Shown one piece after another: positions 56,570 through 64,000 of a stretch of DNA of 64,000 nt; position 1 is the stretch's first letter, and the number at the start of each line of letters is the position of its first letter. A model generated the notes under the pieces. The model did no database searches. It saw nothing but the letters and a program-made list of their open reading frames with translations, and had not been told where the DNA came from. The stretch is taken from assembly GCA_963989385.1 (NCBI GenBank), contig OZ022498.1:7757501-7821500 (forward strand), in the 5' to 3' direction. This DNA is from Ctena decussata (taxonomy: Eukaryota > Mollusca > Bivalvia > Lucinida > Lucinidae). Position numbers and translations under genes: made by a program.

Positions 56570-56632
56570 GATATAAGTCGACCCAACCTGATCAGATACT
56601 AGTCGACCCTACCTGACAGAAAAAAACAACAA
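56570..56632 (+). promoter_or_regulatory. Splice acceptor and leader of the peptide gene
   Basis: The polypyrimidine tract and CAG at 56551-56570 end an intron. The leader contains a near-duplicate, AGTCGACCCAACCTGATCAG / AGTCGACCCTACCTGACAG, and runs A-rich into the start codon. A 5' untranslated exon is inferred. Confidence 0.6.
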
Positions 56633-57066
56633 TGGTTACCATGGCAACAACAATATCAGCAATAGTTATCCACAGTTTTATTGTAGTGTTAGCGTTAGAA
56701 ACCGTTAAAGCTTACGTTCCGTACGAACCAACGTCAAACGAGGCTGACTATGACAATGTTGTCGACGTTCAGCCGTATCAACGTTCTTCTGACGCCAGCG
56801 TTTTTTATAGATATCTAAATGCTCTCTTATTGGACAATTTAGCTAAGATTGATCGTCGAGTACCCAGAGAATATGACAGTTATAAGTCATTTAAGGCGTC
56901 TAAACGTGTGCCGATTGATGAAGAACGACGGAATTATTTGCAAAAAAGGAAAATATTTTGGCAGCCATTGGGATACCTTCCGGCCGGGGTTCATCCGAAC
57001 GGAAATCAGGGCGGCGCACAGGGAGGAGGAAGTAACGGCCGACAAGTTTTCAGATATGGAAAATAA
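56571..57066 (+). CDS. Secreted peptide (neuropeptide-like) precursor, CDS 56632-57066
   Basis: The exon follows a clear 3' splice site (TGATTTTCTTTTCGTTTCAG) and carries 61 nt of leader; an in-frame TGA 18 nt upstream fixes the first ATG at 56632, although the ATG at 56641 has the better context (ACCATGG). The 144-residue product has a signal peptide at about 1-27 (hydrophobic core around ISAIVIHSFIVVLAL, likely cleavage after VKA), then an acidic spacer. Basic processing sites lie at RR75-76, KR91-92, RR99-100 and KRK105-107. The last peptide begins IFWQPLGYLPAGVHPNGNQG, is Gly/Gln/Asn-rich in the middle and ends GRQVFRYGK-stop, where GK would give a C-terminal FRY-amide. There is no cysteine, so it is not an insulin, conopressin or somatostatin type. 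The architecture is that of a neurohormone precursor travelling the regulated secretory pathway. I do not recognise the peptide family. A noncoding 5' exon must lie upstream. Family D hairpins lie on both sides (56282-56460, 57420-57500). Confidence 0.72.
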
Positions 57067-57419
57067 CCATTTACGGCGTGACAAAACCAACTAAACATAA
57101 AGAATGTTTAGATATGAGCGTTGTGTTGATTTCAAAATCATTTAAAGCTGTAATTTATACTTAAGAAAAAGAAACTTTCGGCCCGACGCAAATAGCTTTC
57201 TGTCATTGAATTTTTCTTTGCTTATTTATTTTATCCTTTTTTAATCTTAGAGCAAACGTTTAAATACCGTATTAACCATATTAAACGCCCGAGGGCGTTG
57301 CTTTTTACGAAAAGTGGGGGCATTATTTTTGTGCCTAAATTCTAGTAAATCAGCACTGCCAAAACACTTCTAATAAACGGTATTATAGTGAATAGGTATG
57401 CTTCTGCCTCTCTTCTAAA

Positions 57420-57545
57420 TAGGCGGGGTCAACTCTGAAAGGAAAGAATTCGCTCCTCTAGGGACAATTCTTTCTTAGAGTAGACACCATTCCAAAACGC
57501 TGCCTAATGCATAGAAGCAAACAGGAATTTATAAAAGTTTATATA
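57420..57545. repeat. Family D hairpin, copy 4
   Basis: CTGAAAGGAAAGAATTCGCT then CCTCTAGGGACAATTCTTTC forms a damaged inner hairpin. The right arm with TAGACACCATTCCAAAACGC and GAAGCAAACAGGAATTTATA follows. It lies 350 bp downstream of the peptide gene stop. Confidence 0.6.
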
Positions 57546-57799
57546 CCTATAACATTATTTTCGGAAAAGAAGCAAGAGGTATTTATTAAAGCAGGGGCGT
57601 TTATTAGGAGTACATGTATAATTAACATTATAAAGAACAATCTAGCAAGACAGGCACAAAACGTTAAATCAACGTCATAACTGCGTGCATCCAACGCCAG
57701 GCATCGCATACAACGTCATAACTACGTGCATCCAACGCCATGGCATCGCATATATACTATGTTAGGACATTGTTTTAATACCTGCTTGGAAAGTTATCG

Positions 57800-58075
57800 C
57801 CGGGCCGTCTAGCGCGATCGGTGGGGTGCCTGACTTAGTCAGAGGTCCTGGGTTCGATACCCGATCCGGCCACTTACTTTCATTTCTCCTTCCGCTGATT
57901 CAAGAAGGGCAGTTGTCAGTTACTGGTGAAAGTATGTGCACTTAGTACTGGTTAACGGCATAGGAGGTCTAAGCCTGCCCAGGAATAGTGTGGTTAGGTT
58001 AACTGACCGTCCTGACATGACCATAGCTATTTACCGTGGACGTTAAACAATAACATAACAACAATAACAACACTG
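57800..58075 (+). mobile_element. tRNA-derived SINE, full-length type 2
   Basis: The head is CGGGCCGTCTAGCGCGATCG then GTGGGGTGCC (A box) and GGTTCGATACCC (B box). The body has TTCCGCTGATTCAAGAAGGG, TACTGGTTAACGGCATAGGA and GACCGTCCTGACATGACCAT and ends GACGTTAAACAATAACATAA then CAACAATAACAACA. It is the same family as the minus-strand copy at 9348-9623. Confidence 0.78.
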
Positions 58076-58124
58076 GAAAGTAACCAGCATGTGCTTTAAC
58101 TGACACATCATATAGGGTCGAGTC

Positions 58125-58312
58125 GGGTTACTTCGAACAGCGGGTAAATTCGGACATACAGTTGCAAACAGTGAAAATCCAGATGAAACATCTCATCAGG
58201 ATTTTCACTGTTTGCCCAGTTAATTTTGTTTTAATTCCATACAACTGGCATGTAAAGGAAACAATGTCACTGTCCGAATTTACCTGCTGTCCGAATTTAC
58301 CTTACTTGACCT
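58125..58312. repeat. Candidate MITE with GGGTAAATTCGGAC ends
   Basis: CGGGTAAATTCGGACATACA at 58140 is inverted by CTGTCCGAATTTACCTGCTG and TGTCCGAATTTACC near 58276-58302. The inner TGCAAACAGTGAAAATCC and GGATTTTCACTGTTTGCCCA form a hairpin. The motif GGGTAAxTxCGGAC also recurs at 28852 and 35232 with a different spacer base. Confidence 0.5.
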
Positions 58313-58576
58313 CATCAAACTTTTGATAGAGAATTTGCCCTTTTTATAGTATCATCATGACCCCAAGTACCGTTCATAACCCACCAAATGCGCTCGATTG
58401 TAAATTTAGTTGTTTTTAATGAAAACTTAAAACAAACTGATCATTTTGTATGCTTGCAAAGTATGGAATTCTCGGGCTAATTAAATAAATTCCAAGTGAA
58501 ACAAGTCCATGAGAGTCTTTACATTTGAGTCCTGTCCCAAAGTGTATACCATAAAATTTCGAAGTATTAGGACATA

Positions 58577-58814
58577 TGAACCGCGACACGAGAAAACCAA
58601 CAATGTGGTTGTGCGCCCAGCGCAGACTCAGATCAGCCTGGGCATCCGCCCAGTCTGATCAGAGTCTTCGCTGTCCGCATGAAAGTAGCTTAGACCCTTA
58701 GCTATTCTTTGAGCTCTTAACGAAGAGTCTGATCAAACTAGGCAGATGCCCAGGTTGATCTGAGTCTGCGCTGGGCGCACAACCACATTGTTGGTTTTGT
58801 CGTGTCGCGGCTCA
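58577..58814. mobile_element. Family A palindromic MITE, copy 12
   Basis: It starts TGAACCGCGACACGAGAAAA and ends TTTTGTCGTGTCGCGGCTCA. Near-consensus left half; the right half has several substitutions (CTGATCAAACTAGGCAGATG). Confidence 0.9.
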
Positions 58815-58952
58815 TATAGGTCTGAGTAAACAGTGCAAACCCAGATCAGACGGATCAGGGTTTACATTGTTTTCTATACCATCTGTATCTTTTAGACGCT
58901 TTACTAGATTGTAAAAAGAAAATGTTCCATTTTGGGACAATTACGGTTATAG

Positions 58953-59005
58953 AGGATCTTACACTCGTGGTCATTTCACTGAAATGACCACGAGTGTAAG
59001 ATCCT
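58953..59005. repeat. Perfect 26-bp palindrome at the family G end
   Basis: AGGATCTTACACTCGTGGTC then ATTTCA (58953-58978) is exactly inverted at 58980-59005 across a single base. The right arm is the start of family G copy 2; copy 1 at 4310 has only the right arm. An inverted duplication of the element terminus is the simplest reading. Confidence 0.8.
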
Positions 59006-59135
59006 GTTTATCATATGACCCTTTAAAATGGGATTTCAACGCCTTCAAACTGAACATTATTTCAATAAGAATTGTTGACAAGGACGTTGTCAATGACGTT
59101 ACGCCCACGCGCCAAAGTGTTATTACACGTGTAGC
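59005..59135. mobile_element. Family G repeat copy 2, left part
   Basis: It continues in line with copy 1 (CATTATTTCAATAAGAATTG, GCGCCAAAGTGTTATTACAC) and ends in GTAGC, which is the target duplication of the element nested at 59136. Family G resumes after 60194. Confidence 0.65.
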
Positions 59136-60189
59136 TGTCAGAGAGTAGCTTTTCCCCCCTAGTAGTTTTTCCCCCCGGAAAAATGACTATGATTTTTCCA
59201 TAGTAGAATTTCCCACCGGAAAAATGGCTATATAGCAGAATTTCCCCCCGGAAATATGGCTATGTAGCCAATTTTCCCCGGGGAAAATCTACTATACGTG
59301 TTTTTGCATAGCCGTTTTTCCCCTCCGTAGTGGATTTTCCCCCTGGTAATATGATTGCAGGAGAACACGCTCCATGGTGGAATTTGCTCCTTCTCCAATT
59401 ATAATAGTGAGGTTCATAACTGAAAAAGAAATATGAGTATCTGTCCATAAAATATCCATGGATAATAGATGCTAGAATCGCATGCATGTGTCCATCAGTC
59501 TGTCTTATTTTTGTTTTTGAGAAAACAGGTGGGCATTTTGCTTTTCCATGTTAGCCAAAAACGGATATGAGTGTACGTGGTTGTGTGGATAAATTTGTAT
59601 AATTTTGTGTTTGTACAAGCGTTCATCTGTGCGTGCGCGCATCGGAATGCCTGGACTAGTGTTCGCCTTGTATGCAGGAGTCGTGGGCTCGACTCCCATT
59701 GGTAGACACGTCCGATTATGAGTTTCAATGTAATAAACTCCCTACTAAATCAAACATGACTAGAAAAGCACCCGTTCGTAATCTTCCTGTAGCTTGCATG
59801 CGTATGTGTACGTATATAAATATGCGATGAGAAGAAATCACATCCTGCTCGTTCCTTAAATTAGTATTTATTGATTATTACAAAAATATGGTTGCTAAAT
59901 TTGCATATCGATTTTTTGGAATTAATCACGTTTATTACATCCCTTGAAGTGCCTATGCATTTTTTATGCGATTAATTCCGTAAAATGTCTCTGTTCCATT
60001 CCGTTCCGTTTTGTTCCATTCTGCAAAATACCAATAGTCATACCAAATTCACTAATAGCCAATTTCCCGGTGGGGGAAAAAGGACTATGGGGGAAAAGTG
60101 GCTCTATGAGGTCCGGACAATCCACTATATAGCGGTCCTTCCTATAGCCATTTTTCCGGGGGGAAAGGGGGAAAAGCCACTCTCTGACA
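59136..60189. mobile_element. 1.05-kb DNA element nested in family G, GTAGC duplication
   Basis: It starts TGTCAGAGAGTAGCTTTTCC and ends AAAGCCACTCTCTGACA, a terminal inverted repeat, and is flanked by GTAGC at 59131-59135 and 60190-60194. Next to both ends are repeated TTTTCCCCCCGGAAAAATGG then CTAT modules in opposite orientation. The interior holds a tRNA-like segment (59650-59710, with GGGCTCGACTCCC) and frames of at most 87 codons; none is a transposase. Non-autonomous. Confidence 0.75.
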
Positions 60190-60194
60190 GTAGC

Positions 60195-60245
60195 CATACG
60201 ATTTTTATGACAAGACGTAATTCACTGAATAACAGCGACGTCATC
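60195..60245. mobile_element. Family G repeat copy 2, right part
   Basis: TTTTTATGACAAGACGTAAT then TCACTGAATAACAGCGACGT then CAT matches 5196-5233. The homology would continue with ATGATAA, which is found after family A copy 13 (TATGATAA at 60486). Confidence 0.6.
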
Positions 60246-60485
60246 TGAGCCGCGACTCTACAAAACCAACAAAGTGGTTGTGCGCCCAACGCAGACTCAG
60301 ATCAGCCTGGGCATCCGCCCAGCCTGATCAGAGTCTTCGCTGTCCGCATGGGGGTATAGTTTAAACCCTTAGCAACCCTTTGAGCGCTTAGCAAAGAGTC
60401 TTATAAAATTGGGTGGATGCCCAGACTGATCCGGATCTGCGATGGGCACAAAACCAAATTGTTTGTTTTCTCGTGTCGTAGCTCA
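60246..60485. mobile_element. Family A palindromic MITE, copy 13 (inserted in family G)
   Basis: It starts TGAGCCGCGACTCTACAAAA and ends TTTTCTCGTGTCGTAGCTCA. The right half is the most diverged of the set. Family G copy 1 gives the uninterrupted site GACGTCATATGATAA, against GACGTCAT-C-element-TATGATAA here. Confidence 0.88.
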
Positions 60486-60763
60486 TATGATAAATTATCT
60501 TAGGTGTCCCACGTTTGAGAAGTTTTACGGTAGGCGGAAGTTTTTATTCGAAATTTACCATCATAGGAAAATTCCTACCCAGAGTGGCAGTCCAGTTTCT
60601 TGAATGCTCATTTTTTAAAGAGTAAAAAAAAGAATAACAAAACTGGTAAAGTATATGGGTGCACCGAAATGATCTGGCCGCCATCTAAACAAGGTAGTCA
60701 ACTTTGTTAGAACAGCATTTGCTTTCCTTGTCAGTGAATACATTCTCCAACAGAAATTGTTTG

Positions 60764-60767
<4 letters not shown>

Positions 60768-60842
<75 letters not shown>
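60768..60842. repeat. (ATCT)n then (CT)n microsatellite
   Basis: Nine ATCT units at 60768-60803 pass without a break into a CT run to 60842. Reading frames here (IYLS, SLSL repeats) are artefacts. Confidence 0.95.
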
Positions 60843-60844
<2 letters not shown>

Positions 60845-60964
60845 AACAAATTCTATCCTGTCAGAGTAGCCCCGTGACAAGAAAACAAGTACTTCCGGGC
60901 TCCAGGTCAGTGATCTTTTTTTTCAGATGTAGCTGTACACCTGGGGGCAATTAAATGGGTATGT

Positions 60965-61120
60965 TTTCAGGGGAAGCAACTCTGCCATTTTATCCCTTTC
61001 ATTACAAACTAACTGTTGAAAGATTTAGCTCACCAAGGAGCAAATTCTTTCCTGTTAGTTCAGATTCCCAACTGAATGGGCTACATGTACTTCAGCAGGA
61101 GGTAACAAAAGTTGTTGTTA
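60965..61120. repeat. Family D element, copy 5 (diverged)
   Basis: GGGAAGCAACTCTGCCATTT then TATCCCTTTC, CAAGGAGCAAATTCTTTCCT and GGTAACAAAAGTTGTTGTTA correspond to outer arm, core half and other arm of family D, but the left core half is replaced. Confidence 0.55.
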
Positions 61121-61236
61121 CCTTTTGCGAATTAAATTATGTCAGAATGAATTATAGGTTAGAGAATATTGCACTTTTTGAATTATCACACGTTTCAATT
61201 GTATGAAATTTATGTAACGTCTCACTTATAATTAGA

Positions 61237-61540
61237 GGGGAGCATGGCGTACACTGTAAGCCATGCTCAGATAACGATGACGTCATAGATCTGTAAGCAC
61301 AGCAACTATAGAATACCAAATGTTGTGCTTCGTACCTTGGCAAAATGACGTCTCGATGACGACTTTCTGCAATCAGTATGAACTCTAAGTTGCTTTGGTA
61401 CCAGATTTATGACGTCATTGGTATTGGATGCTATGACCCGGCAATCTTTCAATGACATTGAAAACTTGAATTCTTTCAACAGAAACTTTAAATTTTCTCA
61501 AACAAATAATTATTCTCGAGTCATTTAATTCCGTGTTATT
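61237..61540. mobile_element. Family P palindromic element, copy 2
   Basis: GGGGAGCATGGCGTACACTG, GATGACGTCATAGATCTGTA, CAAATGTTGTGCTTCGTACC, GATTTATGACGTCATTGGTA and TTTTCTCAAACAAATAATTA then TTCTCGAGTCAT run in the same order as copy 1 (16308-16665). The left outer arm is missing. CRE-like TGACGTCA cores are kept in both halves. Confidence 0.7.
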
Positions 61541-62305
61541 TGTGCTCAATATTTGCATGCTTTTGGGGTAAAGGTTTCGATGGCGTTATCACAAAAAATC
61601 CTGAAAGTAGTCGAACAGAATTTCGGTTTAGCCTTTCATAAAACTATTTGTTTGAGTGCATATGAAACCTTTGCGCGGACTAGAGTGTGTTGTCCTGGCT
61701 TTCATTTTGCGTAGCCGCATATTATTGATTATGTAGATGCTGTGAGGTACCTTATATTGTGTTTTTGACTCAATGAATTCTCCCCAGTATCAATTTCCGA
61801 AACTGTTAAAATAAGGAAATAAAAAAAAAAATACCAAGACATTGTACAGATCTGGAATGAAACCTGAACAACAAGACCACACTTTTGACTACATGTACAT
61901 GTGTCTACGGCAGTTTTTGCACGGTGTCTCAATTTTACCTTTAATATGAGACAGACTATGAGAAAGGATATGATATCCCTTTGACGTGAAAAATCAAATG
62001 TACAGACTGATCTTCGGTGAGGATAAAAGGTACATTTTCCCTGAGTTTAGTTCCTTATATAAAACAAAACACATAAAAAAATGAAATATAACAATTTTCT
62101 TTTATTTCAAGAATAACGTTTAACAATAAATTAGGAAGGCTGTAGCATAGATAGAGCTGAAACATGCGGTTTTCACTTCACTTCACTAACAGCATGGAAT
62201 CTGTAAAGACAAAAAATATTATTTTAATCATTAAAGTGCCAAAAAAGCAGACGACAAAGTTTACGTCTGCAAAATTTAAAAAAAAATTTCATTGAAGCTA
62301 TTTTA
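61541..62305. other. No feature recognised
   Basis: AT-rich noncoding sequence with short frames only. Confidence 0.35.
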
Positions 62306-62309
62306 TATA

Positions 62310-63004
62310 CTGTTCACAAAAAGTAGGGGATATTCATGTTTGAAAAATTGTAGCATCTACAACAAATGTGATATCCATATGAAACGCTTAGTATCGATAA
62401 GACAAATATCTGTTAAGACATTTTTATGAAAGTTTGTACGATATATCCTGTCACGTGATCTGCATACAGTTAGTTTCAAACAGGGGGTCAGGACAAAAAT
62501 GTGGTAAATTCGAACAAAAATTTCAATTCATATTCTTCAGCTAAGCTAACCTTTCAATGCATTTTTAAGTTTTGTATGCAAAAAGATTTTTTTCCTCTTC
62601 AAAACGGTCATTTTGGGAAGAAAACCAGAAAACAAAAATCGTACAGGTGCATCGAGTCACCGAAAAATTTAGACTTTTATGGCTTGCACTCTTTATTTTG
62701 ATGAAACAGTGTGTTAAAGCAATTTTCAGTTTGTTAAATGAATCATGGCGAGTGTTTCTGTGTAAATTTTGTAATCTGCAAAGGATTTGTTTCCACAGCA
62801 GATTCGTGTGAAATTTGGGTGTCGATCCCCTGTCTAAAACGAATTAAACGCAGATCACGTGACAGGATATACCATCAACATTGTAATGCAAAATGTCCTA
62901 TCGAATATTTGTCTGATGGACACTTGCCGTTTCAGATGGATTTGATATTTTTTCTAATCTATACAATTTTTAATATCTTGATATCCCCTACTTTTTGTGA
63001 ACAG
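62310..63004. mobile_element. 695-bp foldback element, Tc1/mariner-like ends, TA duplication
   Basis: CTGTTCACAAAAAGTAGGGG then ATAT at 62310 is inverted at 62980-63004, with TA on both sides. The arms extend inward for about 190 bp with lower identity (both contain ATATCCTGTCACGTGATCTG or its complement). The loop 62500-62815 is not palindromic; its frames (66-95 codons) are unlike any transposase I know. Non-autonomous. Confidence 0.8.
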
Positions 63005-63039
63005 TATTTAGAATTCAAAGACTAGAGGGCAAATAGTGA

Positions 63040-63083
63040 AGGTCAAGATGAGGCGGCTCATGATGAGCCGCCTCATCATCTTG
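63040..63083. repeat. Hairpin, ~20-bp arms
   Basis: GTCAAGATGAGGCGGCTCAT pairs with ATGAGCCGCCTCATCATCTT then GATC with essentially no loop. It lies 35 bp beyond the 62310-63004 element. Confidence 0.75.
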
Positions 63084-63390
63084 ATCTACGCTGTTTGCAA
63101 ATTCAGCTACGTATTTTAATGTAAAAAAATGTAGGCCCTTCACAGCAGAGCAGAGAGTAGTTTCACCATTAGCTTTTATCAAATGCTTTTAATTCGTACT
63201 CGAGAGTAAAAGCTCTTTCATGCAATTCTATATACCTATGTTCTTGCTTTTTCTTTCTTTTCTTTTTTCTTTGTGACTATTTTATTTGCCTTTGTAGCTA
63301 CAATAATAATTAGACAAAACGGACAGTCTTTACTAATATAAAATATAAATGGACAATGAAAAGACTATTAAGAAAATTTTGATGGGAAGA

Positions 63391-63432
63391 ACAGTAAGAA
63401 GAAGAAGAAGGAGGAGGAAGAAGAGAGAAAGA
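63391..63432. repeat. Purine-rich (AAG)n/(AGG)n tract
   Basis: AGTAAGAAGAAGAAGAAGGA then GGAGGAAGAAGAGAGAAAG immediately upstream of the candidate start codon at 63437. Confidence 0.85.
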
Positions 63433-63436
63433 AACC

Positions 63437-63590
63437 ATGTCAGTCAATAAACCAAAGGTGTTATCTGAAAACCAATATTTCTTCTATAGAGCTAGAGTGC
63501 TTGATTTCGAAGCTGGAAATCGCGGGTACGAATTTGTACTAGATGGTGCCGGACATTTTCTGCTCATAGCCGGTCCTTGCCGACTGAAAG
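63437..63590 (+). CDS. Candidate first coding exon, unknown protein (partial)
   Basis: The ATG lies in a good context (GAAACCATGTC). The frame reads MSVNKPKVLSENQYFFYRAR, continues with YEFVLDGAGHFLLIAGPCRL and meets a consensus donor (GAAAG|GTGAGT) at 63590. Taking the frame past the donor adds 14 residues to a TAG, so it could also be a 65-residue intronless frame. No signal peptide is visible. I do not recognise the protein. If real, the gene continues beyond the right edge, across the SINE at 63681. Confidence 0.4.
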
Positions 63591-63680
63591 GTGAGTTAAA
63601 TCAAAACCTTTCTGAAGAAACAGGTCATTCTTAGTTGTGATTTTATTTTTACTGTATATATTACGAATGCAAAGCGTGAG

Positions 63681-63880
63681 GAGCCCCGATAACTCAGTAG
63701 GTTAAGCGCCCGCCTGCTGATCTAGCGGTCCCAGGTTCGAACCCCGCTGTAGGCATGGATCTTTTCAATCGTAAATGGGGTTAATTGCAAACAGTTTTTT
63801 ATTATCACTCAACCATCGTCCTGATATGACTGAAATACTGTCACAGTAAAAATGAAGTAAAATCGCAAGTCATCCATCCA
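63681..63880 (+). mobile_element. tRNA-derived SINE, type 1
   Basis: The head is GAGCCCCGATAACTCAGTAG then GTTAAGCGCC (A box) and CCAGGTTCGAACCCC (B box). The body ends CCTGATATGACTGAAATACT then GTCACAGTAAAAATGAAGTA, shared with 22261-22445. The head is intact enough for pol III recognition. It would sit in the intron after the 63437 exon. Confidence 0.75.
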
Positions 63881-64000
63881 GCTATGCAAAGCGTGAGTGT
63901 TCTATTGTATGTGTTTCCGACAGATAGCCATATAACATATAACCTATAACATAAACAGGGCGTATCAGAATATAATCATATCATACCGAGGGAGAAAGAA

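Noticed and set aside
63681..63752. tRNA gene candidate
   Set aside because: A and B boxes are present but the acceptor ends do not pair and the sequence continues into the SINE body shared with 22261-22445.

Overview
This is eukaryotic, AT-rich, gene-poor DNA. It has spliceosomal 3' splice sites and GT-AG type signals, tRNA-derived SINEs, non-LTR retrotransposon relics and very many small palindromic DNA elements. The closest match I can recall is a bivalve mollusc genome, probably a venerid-type clam: the GAGCCGCGACACG foldback repeat, the arrays built on GGTCAAGGTCAC, and SINEs ending in a 'CTGATATGACTGAAATACTG' domain are all familiar from bivalves. The species call is inference; the repeat structures are read directly from the sequence. 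There is no bacterial, phage or CRISPR content.

Genes are sparse. The best is at 56571-57066 (+): a 144-residue secreted-peptide precursor with a signal peptide, several dibasic sites and a terminal -FRYGK amidation signal. It has a clear 3' splice site before it and an in-frame stop upstream of the ATG. Four further exon-sized segments have splice signals but no confirmed gene: a Kelch-like terminal exon on the minus strand (35924-36128), an open segment behind a strong acceptor (36556-36737, +), a 49-nt segment between acceptor and donor (50302-50350, +), and an ATG-to-GTGAGT first exon near the right edge (63437-63590, +).

The rest is layered repeats. Family A, a palindromic element of about 240 bp, occurs 13 times (twelve near-complete copies and one half copy). 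Family C is a pogo/Tigger-like TA-flanked MITE with 5 copies. Family D is a set of short hairpins (AAAGAATTTGCTCC...), two of which flank the peptide gene. Families E, G, H and P each have two copies. Several single elements have visible ends and target duplications (22847-23076, 26802-27629, 29591-30949, 50358-50740, 59136-60189, 62310-63004). Three tandem-array regions (about 40.0-40.85, 42.3-43.8 and 46.3-47.65 kb) repeat the sequence TCAAGGTCA and its complement, identical to the extended half-site bound by ERR and FTZ-F1 class nuclear receptors. Non-LTR relics lie at 23.5-24.4, 27.7-28.3 and 48.5-49.4 kb, with two more candidate 3' ends at 40.9 and 44.6 kb.

No operon-like cooperation between genes is visible. 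The interest lies in the possible orphan peptide gene and in the repeats: nested insertions with paralogous empty sites, a chimera of two foldback families, inverted element pairs several kb apart, and repeat-borne CRE-like (TGACGTCA) and nuclear-receptor-like motifs. I found no convincing new multi-gene system.
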